A stretch of 64,000 bases of DNA from Timema cristinae (taxonomy: Eukaryota > Arthropoda > Insecta > Phasmatodea > Timematidae), in assembly GCA_039000515.1 (NCBI GenBank), contig JBCFYV010011135.1:29043548-29107547 (forward strand). Reading direction: 5' to 3'. The translations under genes were made by a program, and so were the position numbers. Position 1 is the stretch's first letter, and every line of letters starts with the position of its first letter. The notes under the pieces are model-generated. The model was not told the origin of the DNA and did not search any database. It was given only the letters and a program-made list of their open reading frames with translations. Of this stretch, positions 9,630 to 20,920 are shown piece by piece.

Positions 9630-12466
9630 TTATTTAGAATGAATAGGAAGGTGTTTGTTTAAATCCCCCTTCACCTTGAAGCTCTAATCACAAACATCAC
9701 ACTTATGCTTTCTTTGTTCTGAATGAATAAGAAGGTGTTTGTTTAAATCCCCCTTCCTCTTGAAGCTCTTATCACAAACATCACACTTATAGTTACTTTG
9801 TTCTGAATGAACTAGAAGGTGACTGTATAAATCACTCTTCCACTTGAAGCTCTTATCACAACATCACACTTATGCTTTCTTTGTTCTGAATGAACTTGAA
9901 GGTGCTTGTATAAATGCATCTTCCGCTTGAAGCTCTTATCACAAACATCACACTTATACTTTCTTTGTTCTGAATGAACTAGAAGGTGACTGTATAAATT
10001 ACTCTTCCTCTTGAAGCTCTTATCACAACATCACACTTATGCTTTCTTTGTTCTGAATGAACTTGAAGGTGCTTGTATAAATTACTCTTCCGCTTGAAGC
10101 TCTTATCACAAACATCACACTTATACTTTCTTTGTTCTGAATGAATATAAAGGTGTTTGTTTAAATCCCCCTTCACCTTGAAGCTCTTATCACAAACATC
10201 ACACTTATGCTTTCTTTGTTCTGAATGAACTAGAAGGTGACTGTATAAATTACTCTTCCTCTTGAAGCTCTTATCACAAACATCACACTTATACTTTCTT
10301 TGTTCTGAATGAATAAGAAGGTGTTTGTTTAAATCCCCCTTCACCTTGAAGCTCTTATCACAAACATCACACTTATGCTTTCTTTGATCTGAATGAATAA
10401 GAAGGTGTTTGTTTAAATCCCCCTTCCTCTTGAAGCTCTTATCACAAACATCACACTTATAGTTTCTTTGTTCTGAATGAACTAGAAGGTGACTGTATAA
10501 ATCACTCTTCCACTTGAAGCTCTTATCACAAAATCACACTTATGCTTTCTTTGTTCTGAATGAACTTGAAGGTGTTGTATAAATCCCATCTTCCGCTTGA
10601 AGCTCTTATCACAAACATCACACTTATGCTTTCTTTGTTCTGAATGAACTAGAAGGTGACTGTATAAATTACTCTTCGCTTGAAGCTCTTATCACAAACA
10701 TCACACTTATACTTTCTTTGTTCTGAATGAACTAGAAGGTGACTGTATAAATCCCCTTCACCTTGAAGCTCTTATCACAAACATCACACTTATGCTTTCT
10801 TTGTTCTGAATGAACTAGAAGGTGACTGTATAAATTACTCTTCCGCTTGAAGCTCTTATCACAAACATCACAATTATACTTTCTTTGTTCTGAATGAACT
10901 AGAAGGTGACTGTATAAATCCCCCTTCACCTTGAAGCTCTTATCACAAACATCACACTTATGCTTTCTTTGTTCTGAATGAACTAGAAGGTGACTGTATA
11001 AATTACTCTTCCGCTTGAAGCTCTTATCACAAACATCACACTTATACTTTCTTTGTTCTGAATGAATATAATGGTGTTTGTTTAAATCCCCCTTCACCTT
11101 GAAGCTCTTATCACAAACATCACACTTATGCTTTCTTTGTTCTGAATGAACTAGAAGGTGACTGTATAAATTACTCTTCCTCTTGAAGCTTTTATCACAA
11201 ACATCACACTTATACTTTCTTTGTTCTGAATGAATAAGAAGGTGTTTGTTTAATTCCCCTTCACCTTGAAGCTCTTATCACAAACATCACACTTATGCTT
11301 TCTTTGTTCTGAATGAATAAGAAGGTGTTTGTTTAAATCCCCTTCCTCTTGAAGCTCTTATCACAAACATCACACTTATAGTTACTTTGTTCTGAATGAA
11401 CTAGAAGGTGACTGTATAAATCACTCTTCCACTTGAAGCTCTTATCACAAACATCACACTTATGATTTCTTTGTTCTGAATGAACTAGAAGGTGACTGTA
11501 TAAATACTCTTCCTCTTGAAGCTTTATCACAAACATCACACTTATACTTTCTTTGTTCTGAATGAATAAGAAGGTGTTTGTTTAAATCCCCTTCACTTGA
11601 AGCTCTTATCACAAACATCACACTTATGCTTTCTTTGTTCTGAATGAACGAGAAGATGTTGCTAAACGCCACTTGTCTTTAAATCTATTACAAACATTAC
11701 AGGTTATTACTAGTAATAAGATCATTTGATTGTATATGACTTACTATAGAATCTTTTAATCACACACTTTTCAACAAATTACATTTTCTTCTCAATATAT
11801 CTGACAGATGTTGTACTGTTTTCAACAATGAATCATTCAGAAAAACATCTCTTTGACCTTAATTACAATTACTTTCCTTTTGTCTTAAAATCCTTATTAC
11901 AAACATTACAGGTGTACTTTCTATGTAGAGTAAAGATCAGATTTTGATTGGTATTATTGAACTTACTAGTAGAATCTTTATAATCACACATCTTTTCAAA
12001 CAAATTTACATTTTTCTTCTCAATTATATCTTGACCAGATGTTGTACTGTTTTCAACAAATGCAGAATCATTCAGAAAAACACTCTCCTTCTGACCCATT
12101 AATTCACAATTACTTTTTTCCTCTTTGTCTTTAAAATCCTTATTACAAACATTACAGGTGTACTTTCTATGTAGAGTAAAGATCAGATTTTGATTGGTAT
12201 TATTGACTTACTAGTAGAATCTTTATAATCACACATCTTTTCAAACAAATTTACATTTTTCTTCTCAATTATATCTTGACCAGATGTTGTACTGTTTTCA
12301 ACAATGCAGAATCATTCAGAAAAACACTCTCCTTCTGACCCATTAATTCACAATTACTTTTTTCCTCTTTGTGAATTAAACATCTCTTTAAATTAGAATA
12401 TTTACATGGTAGTGAAACATCAGTAACTTGTGATGGTAAATCATGAGTGGAAGGTGTTAACCCAAT
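9630..12466 (-). pseudogene. Terminal zinc-finger exon ZNF-a, period 1: ~25-finger expanded array, frameshifted
   Basis: The exon opens after a good acceptor (TTTTCATTACAG, exon from 12466) with a leader like that of ZNF-b (LPSQVTDVSLPCKYSN). The leader between acceptor and finger 1 is present in three tandem copies. About 25 C2H2 fingers of 84 bp follow, joined by HSEQRKYKC linkers and ending at TAA 9630. Helix types recur in a set (KRKSNLYSH, KVKGDLNKH, KRKGDLNKH, KWKSDLYSH), giving a higher-order repeat. At least ten one-base indels break the frame, mostly in AAA or CCCCC runs, and a TAG lies in the last finger. The reading-frame pieces at 9979-10344 and 10732-11097 hold four fingers each. 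It may be a pseudogene, or partly misassembled. Confidence 0.8.
11700..12370 (-). repeat. Triplicated ~245-bp leader segment of ZNF-a
   Basis: The leader (encoding MGQKESVFLND... through [13 protein letters not shown]) appears at about 12125-12370, 11880-12120 and 11690-11875. The two proximal copies are almost identical and the third has many indels. Junctions fall where CTTTGTCTT in the leader resembles the start of finger 1. Confidence 0.8.
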
Positions 12467-13680
12467 CTGTAATGAAAATGGAAATAAAAATTAAATATTA
12501 GTCTAAATATTTATCAAATTATAACATATGTATTGATTTTTAAGTCCTAAAAGTATCATTTAGGAGCTTCCAAATTAATACTATCATACATATTAAGAGG
12601 GGAAATCAAAACCTAGCTCAAGTAAGAATTAAAAAAAATAAAATACAATTAAAATAATCAATGGAATTAGGTCAATGCTCCTGGAAGGAATTTGTGGTAT
12701 TTATAAGGATATAAGTCTAAATCAAAGAAATGTCCTTCTGCAATAGAGCTATATGCTGCAATATTTCATTCTAGAATATGAGCTAGTAATGGTGATATCT
12801 ACAAACTCTGAAGATAAATTTGAATTTTTTTGAGTTTGAGGAAAAACAATTTATTGCTGCCGAGAATAAAACCAGTACCTGATAAATATGAAATTTTAAA
12901 TATATTTTAATAACTCTGAATGATATAAGTTCACATAACACAACAATGGAGTTGTTGAGATCAAACAAGATTTCACTTGCAGTTAACTATTGACAAAGCA
13001 AATGTTCTGAAGAAAGAAAGATAATTTTCAGGACTTTAGGAAATCTTGTTACAATCGTATTATAACTATTAAAGAAATAATTTGGGAGAAGAAAAAAATA
13101 TATAATATTCATGAAACATTTTCTATGACAAAACGTATAAATTCTTCTTAAAATACTTTTAAATGAATGGATTTGATAAAAACACAAATGTTAAACATTA
13201 TACAAAGATAATGTGTTAAATTCATCTTTGCATTGTCTTTCTACACATTCACTGTTAGCACATATTCAAATTAATAGTGTTAAGGATAAGAAGTTTATAA
13301 TTCAGAACAACTGTAGCCATATTTGTGAATAGGAATAAAATGAAACTAGCCATTTAGGAAAAACCACCTTCAGTACACCTGTCTAGGGTTCAAATATTGT
13401 CTTCTTTGAAATCTGAATTCCAATCTATTGATAAAATGACGCCTTATACCGTTCAATCATTTCTGGGGTTTTTAAGTTTTGTTGTTGTGACAATAGAAAA
13501 TATGACGGTAATAAAGAACATATCTCAAAGGTATTTAAAACTACACCTGTGCTAGATTAGTAAGTGGCTGGAAAGAACCTAATAAATGAGTAATAAGATT
13601 TAAGGAATAATTTATTAATTAATTATTTTTTAAACATAGAGTCTTACTAACTTTGTTGTTTTACGCATATGTACTAATAA
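12467..13680. other. Intron-like sequence upstream of ZNF-a, period 1
   Basis: No gene seen. Parts of it recur at 19620-20380 (upstream of ZNF-b, period 1), 42400-42860 and 45860-46690, so the finger exons were duplicated together with their upstream intron. Confidence 0.6.
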
Positions 13681-13689
13681 CTCCAATGA

Positions 13690-13885
13690 GTTAGGTATAA
13701 GGAATGTTGAATTCAGTGGAAGTGTACCCTTATTTGCGTGGAGTGAGGGTGGAAAACTATTTAGGGAAAACCACCCCCAGTTCATCCGACTGGGATTCTA
13801 ACCTCGATCTCCCTGTCATTGTCAGGCTTTTCTTACAGAAGAGGGACACCTTAAACTATGCGGCCACTGAGGCAGGTAAACGATT
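13690..13885 (-). mobile_element. SINE-B-like copy, reverse orientation, period 1
   Basis: The minus strand shows the body (CCTAAATAGTTTTCCAC) and a B-box-like GAGGTTAGAATCCCAG, with a tRNA-like head ending GCCTCAGTGGCCGCATAG. A shorter relative lies at 20375-20490. The + reading frame here is incidental. Confidence 0.55.
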
Positions 13886-13889
13886 ATAA

Positions 13890-14125
13890 ACTTATATATA
13901 AGATATTTTTGGTATTTTAAAATACCTAATAGCTTGTTTATTGTATTAATATAATTGAAACATTAATGATAAACATACAACAAAATAAAACTGATTAAAG
14001 TAATTCAATTTTCACTTTCAATTATTTGAGCTATTTAATGTATACTTTCTAAACTGACAAAATATTATATTAGCACTTGTCTTATAACTTAGAAACAAAC
14101 TTAAATTTATAACCAAAACAACACC
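13890..14125. other. Non-coding stretch shared with 46690-46925 and 20500-20700
   Basis: Recognisable by TTTCACTTTCAATTATTTGA. In period 1 it follows both finger exons, in period 2 only ZNF-b, which is evidence of block rearrangement. Confidence 0.5.
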
Positions 14126-14126
14126 T

Positions 14127-14265
14127 AGCCCCCGAATATTAATTCCTCACTGTGAAAGGGGAAAACCCACATTTCACAAATGATAATTCTTTCTGCCAAG
14201 ACAAGAATCGAACCCGGCACCTTTAATAAAGGTTACAAACTGGATAACGACTCAGCTAAGTTGTT
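14127..14265 (-). mobile_element. SINE-C-like copy, reverse orientation, period 1
   Basis: The minus strand reads a tRNA-like head with GGGTTCGATTCTTG as B-box, then CAGAAAGAATTATCATTTG. It resembles the + copy at 20705. Matching copy at about 46927-47065. Confidence 0.5.
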
Positions 14266-15250
14266 GTATTGGTTAAGTGAAGTCTGTTAATTGTAGGTTT
14301 TTACCGGGATGACAGTTCAAATTTCATATGTTTAGTTTTTGGGTGGCTAACATTGTAAAATACCACTGTTTTGTTATAAATGTCAAGTTTTCTAATCATA
14401 TATTATATTTAAAATAACACGAACTTAAGTTCTCTCACCCTATTTAATTATTTTTAATAATCTCTTTTTACCCAATCCAAAACCATATTTTAAACATAAT
14501 TAAAAGTTCTTCTTCGTTTTGTAATGTTATGGATAACATGTAATATAGTGCATACATTAATACCCTTTAATAGAGGCATTGTATTTACTTGGAAAAGAGA
14601 AAATATTGTAATTCCTTTATAAATATAATACATTATTTTATGATCATTTAATCGTACTTGGAAATAGCTAACTGAATAAAATATGTTTATTTACTAAGGG
14701 TGGATCATTGTAAAGAACTTGTTTCCATAATGTTCAATCACATAAATTAAATTCGTTTATCACCATCTTTAAGCTATAGTTGTTAAAACCTTTTCTGAAA
14801 GTGCTGTGAATAATCATTTATTAAGTGGAATATAACAATAAATAAGATTATTGTGCCCAACGTCAAATAAATATAAATAATATTGGCCTGAATTACTGTG
14901 GTTAACTATCACAATCATACATTACCAAATGTTTAATTACAGTTATCCAAAGTGAGAGATGTCAGAGGTTGGCATAGGAATACTTTAGGGACTATTTCTA
15001 GTAGGCCTATCTTTATGATCTGTCATCCAATAAACTAAGGTTGTGAATGTACTATAATTGGAAGTGTGATTTGATAAAGTGTGCATTTTTGCAGACTCTT
15101 ATTGTTTTTAACCTGGGACGTCCTTAGCCCTAAATCCAGCCCTGGGTAGAGGATTTTCTACCTGCATTTGAGTGGAAGGAGAGTGGGGAAACATTTGGGG
15201 AAAATCACTCTCAGTAGACCCGAATGGGATTCGAACCTCAATATCCCTAT
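14266..15250. other. Non-coding stretch, period 1
   Basis: AT-rich, with a partial SINE-B tail at about 15160-15245. It corresponds to 47070-48030 in period 2, but sits at a different place relative to ZNF-b. Confidence 0.5.
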
Positions 15251-15661
15251 CAATAAAATAGTATTTACTATTTAATAGTCAATACAATTTTATTAGTATG
15301 TATAATTTTTTTACATTAAAACATGAAATAGTAGGATAATGATGATTTATTCTAATACAACATTTTATTGGATCAATAATTATAAAAATATTTTCATTCT
15401 TTCATTACTAAAATATTACTGAAGACACATAATGAAAAATAACAGTTATACATTGGTAATATTAGTATAGTAAGCCCCATGGCTTCTTTGGTGCTGACTG
15501 ACAGCTCACAGCTGACGGCTTTGAAAAGTTACCAGATCAAATTATGTATCCCTACGCCAAACCATATGATCTGCAAAAAACATGTGTTTAGCAGCTGTCA
15601 CTTTTGACAGTCAAAATTTAGGTATATACCTAAATGTTGATTGTAAGAAATCAGGTGTGAA
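15250..15661. repeat. ~400-bp dispersed repeat with a 20-bp perfect palindrome
   Basis: Nearly the same sequence occurs at 24938-25340 and 53980-54400. It contains ATTTAGGTATATACCTAAAT (15616-15635), which equals its reverse complement, preceded by a CTGTCACTTTTGACAG hairpin. In each copy a SINE-A begins just after it. Class unknown; possibly a non-autonomous element. Confidence 0.65.
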
Positions 15662-15968
15662 ATACCTTATTATTACTAGCATCACGTCCCCCAACCTGTT
15701 CAGGTTATACAAACTTACGTTAATACGTAATGGTAGAGTGATTATGAGATGAAATGGAGGACCTACAGTTTAACGTGGGATCCGAACCACGGTGGAGGCC
15801 TGGCATTCCATACATTCACAAGTTGTGATTAATACACATCTTGTCATCAGAGGTGAAGGAAGGGTTTGACAATCAGATAAATCTGTGCCGGGGCCGAGGA
15901 TAGAACCCCAGACACCATCTCAGAACCCCAACACCCTACCACTAGACCACCAGTTTACCAGATACCTT
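15662..15968 (-). mobile_element. SINE-A copy, reverse orientation, period 1
   Basis: The minus strand reads the SINE-A head near 15959, the body with the CCACGGTGGAGGCC region (+ strand) and a TAA-type tail. Flanking ATACCTT at 15662-15668 and 15962-15968 is a plausible target-site duplication. Confidence 0.75.
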
Positions 15969-16506
15969 TTATTATTATTATTATTAGTCCGGTCGCCCTG
16001 TCATCACAGCGTTGTGACCTGGCTGAAATTGGTCACGTGACCCCACGTCCTCGGTCTCTGATTGGCTGCTATAAATAGCCTCCTTCCCCACCCCCTGAAT
16101 TACTTTCCACATCCGTTTGATTTCCTCACCCCATACCCCCATTTCCCAGGTGCTGATTACGTCCTCTCCCTACCACCACCTCGCCTACCAACCCCGGACA
16201 TGTTGGTTCTTGATGATTAATTATTAATGATTGATTATTGCTAATTAATTATTAATGATTGATTATTGCTAATTAATTATTGGCTAGAATTGAGGTGTTA
16301 GAGTTTTTATTTATTGATTAGGGCGCTGTAGTTTATTAGAACCTCGCGCTACGGCGGACAGGCCTAGAATGAACATTGGTTCTTCCACCACCATGGACTG
16401 TCCCTGAACAAGTAGCACGAACCTCACGCTATGGCTGTCGGTGGTAGAGTGTGATAAATGGTTCCCCTGCCTTTCACTTTGCCCCCTTCCTTAACAACCC
16501 TGGCGC

Positions 16507-16725
16507 ATGTCTGGCGGGTCGACAAGACAAGTCAGGACAAGAATAGATCGTGACCTGGTTTTCCCTGCATCCAGTATGTCGGCCCGTACAAGACGAGTTG
16601 AGACAAAAATAGATATTGAGGCCATTATTCCAAAATTGGAGTTTAGGCAAGGGAATGTCCTTGTAATATCTTGGTTAACTCGAATATATAAGCTATCAAC
16701 TCAATCAACATTAAGTAATGACTGA
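16507..16725 (+). CDS. Short hypothetical reading frame in the promoter-bearing block
   Basis: A 72-codon frame beginning MSGGSTRQVRTRIDRD, about 430 bp downstream of the TATA box. It holds two diverged copies of a ~19-residue basic motif (STRQVRTRID and ARTRRVETKID). It is not recognised as any family. It may be an exon start of the element, or chance. No neighbour supports it. Confidence 0.15.
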   Translation: MSGGSTRQVRTRIDRDLVFPASSMSARTRRVETKIDIEAIIPKLEFRQGNVLVISWLTRIYKLSTQSTLSND

Positions 16726-16794
16726 ATTAAAGTACACAAGGCATTATAAAAATACAAAGAAGGTATTATAACGATGTTACAAGAAAAGAAGAAC

Positions 16795-17055
16795 TACAAA
16801 CTCAATCTAATGGGAGTACACTCACCACCTGCCTTGCTGACGTAAACATTGGAGCACATGTGCTGTGACATCCTCTCCCTACAACTCAATCTAATGGGAG
16901 TACACTCACCACCTGCCTTGCTGAACGTAAACATTGGAGCACACGTGCTGTGACATCCTCTCCCTACAACTCAATCTAATGGGAGTACACACACACCCTG
17001 CCTTGCTGAACGTAAACATTGGAGCACATGTGCTGTGACATCCTCTCCCTACAAC
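16795..17055 (+). repeat. Three ~85-90-bp direct tandem repeats
   Basis: The unit runs from CTCAATCTAATGGGAGTACA through GTAAACATTGGAGCAC to CATCCTCTCCCTACAA, in three copies with few differences. Confidence 0.9.
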
Positions 17056-17200
17056 TCACTCCCACGGACTAAATGGAGACACTGCCCAATGATCCACTCG
17101 TGATAGAAGACCCACGGACTAAATGGAGACACTGTCCAATGATCCACTGTGATAGAAGACCCATGGACTAAATGGAGACACTGCCCAACGATCCACTCGT
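17056..17200 (+). repeat. Three ~55-bp direct tandem repeats
   Basis: The unit CCCACGGACTAAATGGAGAC...CAATGATCCACTCGTGATAG is repeated three times, directly after the preceding array. Confidence 0.9.
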
Positions 17201-18362
17201 GATAGAAACCCCGTCCATAAACAAAGTGAAACTAGAACTTGACCAGTTATTTTCCAGTTCAGTCATCCAGATGGTGCTCTGATTTTATTATAGCTCCTAG
17301 AGTCGCCGCTATCCCTCTTAAGCGCTGCTTGTCTCCCCTATTCCACTCCATTTTCTCCCTCTCTCTGTGGGCATGTCTGATATTTGTGTGGACTATATAT
17401 TTCGATGTATCTTTTTCATAGGCAATCATTGTATCAATGGCTTACTAGGTGAGAGCAGATTAAGGACTTAATTATATTCTTCAAAATTCTCTTTCGGCTA
17501 TATTATAGGAACCTTTCAAAATTATAATTTTGGGACTTATTAATTTAAATTTCTATTATGGGATGGGTTTGTTGTTATTTGCGTGGTTAATTTGTAACCA
17601 CGTATCAATTAGTATTTTTTATGTTAAGGGGAACTTAACCATTCTCCTATGCCAGTAACTTCTGTTTCGCCGCTCGGCGGTTTACGTCTAATTGAGCTCT
17701 TGCCAACTGTCTGTGTAGAAGTTGACGTTTGTTAGGAATATTTTGAGTATATTTTATTCAGGCAGTTTAAGTTATAAGATGGTTATGTGGGGACCGAGCA
17801 CTTTAACTATCAGATATATTATCTTTCTTTAATTGTTTCAAACCAGTGCTATGTTATGGTGTTAAAACCAAATAGGTTTTATATGAGTAAATTATTCCTT
17901 GATTGTCTAAACTTACATTTAGTCATGTGGGACTAAATATTAGCGATATGCTAATCGAAATTATTGCTTATTGTTACTTTATCTCAAAAGAGATTATGAT
18001 AATATTACTTATTGTCACCGTTGACTATTTATTAATAGATAGAGTTTGATTCCTATTTTGACCTTTGAGTCATAACTTGTAGATTATCCATAATAGCATC
18101 TATAGTTGTTGTTTCTCACTTTAAACTTAACTTGACAAACATATTAGTCAAACAATATGTTTAAATAGAAATATAGTAATATTAATTATGAGACATATTT
18201 AATTATAAAGCTTCGACATGGATTGCCTAGGGTGATAACTTGGCCATTGTAATATTATTTGTATATCTTCTATCTATCTGTCTAGTAAAATAAATACTAT
18301 TATTCTCTGGGAACTCCTTGACTATTTTTTTATCTCGCTTCCAAGTTAGGGTAGTTACATTA

Positions 18363-18860
18363 TGACTGGAATTCAAACCCCGATTGCCCCATAATCGAAA
18401 GTTCGGTCTCTTCAGAGAGTGACGCCTAACATTTAATGAATCTATAAAATGAAGATTCTATTTTGTTAGGTTGGGTAATATTGACATAGGTCTGTCATAG
18501 AAAGGATTAAAAACTAAAAGGGCAAAAGAATGATAAAATGATTGAAAATACTCACAATCATTATTTAGAGCAGTGTTATATGTGAATGAGGTCAAAATAC
18601 TTTTCATATTTCATACAAAATACTTATCAAAAACTTTTCATTTAGGTATTCTTTTTATCACCAAGTAGCAAAATGTGAGTTAGATCTAATTAAAAAAGTT
18701 ACTAGACTAAACAAAAGACTCGACCTTACTTCTGTAGATTTCTAGTTAGCTAAGTGTTTAATTCAATTCTTCCCTATTGGGATGTATACATTTATTGTAA
18801 CCGATTTAATTCGTGTTAAACTTGTATATCTCTCTAGTGTTGGATCCTTCTCAAACCTTC
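18363..18860. other. 3' flank of ZNF-b, period 1
   Basis: No gene seen. From about 18700 it matches the 3' flank of ZNF-a (9335 onward) closely. A candidate poly(A) signal (AATAAA, minus strand) is at 18867-18872. Confidence 0.5.
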
Positions 18861-18985
18861 ATTATATTTATTTGTAAATGGAGTCGTCACTTCTTCTATT
18901 AGATAGGAGAAGCGACTGTACAGGGAGGTTGGTAATATTCATATATTATTGAAGCCCTAATCACATAATATTAGGTATACTATCT

Positions 18986-19617
18986 TTATTTAGAATGAAT
19001 AAGAAGGTGTTTGTTTAAATCCCAATTCACCTTGAAGCTCTTATCACAAACATCACATTTATACTTTTTTGTTCTGAATGAATATAAAGGTGACTGGATA
19101 AATTACTCTTCGCCTTGAAGCTCTTATCACAAACATCACACTTATATTCACTTTGTTCTGAATGAATAAGAAGTGTTTGTTTAAATCACCCTTCCTCTTG
19201 AAGCATTTATCACAAACAAAACACTTATAGTTTCTTTGTTCTGAATGAACTAGAAGGTGTTTGTTAAGACTCCCCTTTTCTTTAAAACCTTATTGCAAAC
19301 ATTACACGTGTACTTTCTATGTTGAGTAAAGATCAGATTTTGATTGGTATTATTGAGCTTACAAGAAGAGTCTTTATAATCACACACTTTTTCAAACCAA
19401 TTTACATTTTTCTTCTCAATTATATCTTTAACAGATGAAGTACGTTTTCACCAAGTGCATTATCATTAAGAAAAATACTCTCCTCCTGACCCATTAATTC
19501 ACGATTTCTTTTTTCTTCTTTGTGAATTAAACATCTCTTTAAATTAGAATATTTAAATGGTAGCGAAACATCAGTAACTTGTGATGGTAAATCATAAGTG
19601 CAAGTTGTTAATTCAGT
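18986..19617 (-). pseudogene. Terminal zinc-finger exon ZNF-b, period 1 (four fingers, frameshifted)
   Basis: An acceptor TTTCATTACAG precedes the leader [20 protein letters not shown] at 19617, as in period 2. Four C2H2 fingers with [12 protein letters not shown] linkers follow, to TAA at 18986. One-base deletions (for example in the leader near 19443 and in the third finger from the leader-distal end near 19173) break the frame. It is orthologous by position to the intact exon at 45121-45855, but its 3' flank matches period-1 ZNF-a. Confidence 0.75.
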
Positions 19618-20370
19618 CTGTAATGAAAGTGGAAATAAGAATTAAAAATTAGTCTAAATATTTATCAAATAATAACATGTGTATTGAATTTTAAGTCCTA
19701 CAGTCCAATTTTAGGGCTACCAAATTAACATTATCATATATATTTAGAAGGAAAATCAAAACCTAGCTCAAGTAAGAATTACAAAAATAAAAATACAACT
19801 AAAATAATCAATGGAATTAAGTCAATGCTCCTTGAAGTAATTTGTGAAGATTGTATTTTTGAGTTTAATGAAAATCAATTTATCGCTGCCCAGAATAAAG
19901 CCAGTCCCTGATAAATAATAAATTTTAAATCCATTTTAATAACTCTGGATGATATACGTTTACATAACACAACACTGGAGTTGTCGAGAACAAACAAGAT
20001 TTCAATGGCATTTAACTATGGACAAAGCAAATGTTCTTAAGAAAGAAAGATAATTTTCAGGACTTTAGGAAATCTTATTCCAATCGTATTATGACTAATA
20101 AAGAAATAATTTGGGAGAAGGAAAAAAAGTTCATGAAACATTTTTTATGACAATAAGTATAAATTATTCTTAAAAATACTATTAAATGAATGAATTTTAC
20201 TAAAACACAAAAATGGTGAATATTATACAGAGATAATATTTTAAATTTTCTTTCCATTTTATACCTACCCATTCAGTGTTAGCACATATTTAAATTGATA
20301 GTGTTAAGACAGAAGTTTATAATCCAGAAAAACTGTAGCCATATTTGTGAATAGGAATAAAATGAAACTA
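19618..20370. other. Intron-like sequence between exon 3 and ZNF-b, period 1
   Basis: Matches 45860-46690 and 12467-13400. No gene seen. Confidence 0.55.
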
Positions 20371-20374
20371 CCCA

Positions 20375-20490
20375 TTTAGGGAAAACACCTTCAATATACC
20401 TGCCTGGGATTCTAACCTTGATCTCCTAAAATTGTCAGGCTTGTTACAGAAGAAGGTCACTTTAAACTATGCGGCCACTGAGGCAGGTAA
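20375..20490 (-). mobile_element. Partial SINE-B-like copy, period 1
   Basis: Shares the head GCGGCCACTGAGGCAGG (+ strand) with 13690-13885, but is shorter and lacks the tail. Confidence 0.45.
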
Positions 20491-20704
20491 ACGATTATAA
20501 ATCTATGTATAAGATATTATTAATATTTTAAAATACATAATAACTTGGTTTATTTTATTAATATAATTGAAACATATATTAACACACAACAAAATAATAC
20601 TCAGTAAAGTAGTTTAACTTTCACTTTCAATTATTTGAACTATTTAATATACAATTTCTAAACTGACAGATTATTATATCAGCACATATATTAAAGGATA
20701 GAAA

Positions 20705-20920
20705 CTAAGTCAGTAGGTAGCGTGTCTGTCTACTAAGCTAAGGGTCAAGGGTTTGATTCATGGCATGGCCGAAAAATTTATCATTGGTAAAATGTAAGTT
20801 TGACCTTTCACATTGATAAATTAACGGTTGGGGACTGGATGTTGTACCTGTCCTAATATTAAGTTGGATTATTAAGGCATATGAAGCTACAACAAGCCTA
20901 GCCAACCAGTAGTAGAAAGA
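20705..20920 (+). mobile_element. SINE-C copy, period 1
   Basis: tRNA-like head GTCAGTAGGTAGCGTGTCTG (A-box region) and AGGGTTTGATTCATGG (B-box), followed by a body with GGGGACTGGATGTTG. Matching copy at 49968-50165. Confidence 0.65.

Larger units (their letters stand above)
15999..18362 (+). mobile_element. Candidate LTR-like block with core promoter, period 1 only
   Basis: It starts TGTCATCACAGCG and ends AGGGTAGTTACA, i.e. TG...CA. Near the start are a palindromic E-box GGTCACGTGACC (16031-16042), an inverted CCAAT (ATTGG, 16061) and TATAAATA (16070-16077). It carries internal tandem repeats at 16215-16280, 16795-17055 and 17056-17200. No clear target-site duplication was found, so boundaries and class are uncertain. 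It is absent from period 2. No polymerase or gag is seen. Confidence 0.4.

Noticed and set aside
9655..11690. Regular ~84-bp direct repeats resembling a CRISPR or satellite array
   Set aside because: The period equals 28 codons, and translation on the minus strand gives C2H2 fingers with linkers, so it is coding-derived.
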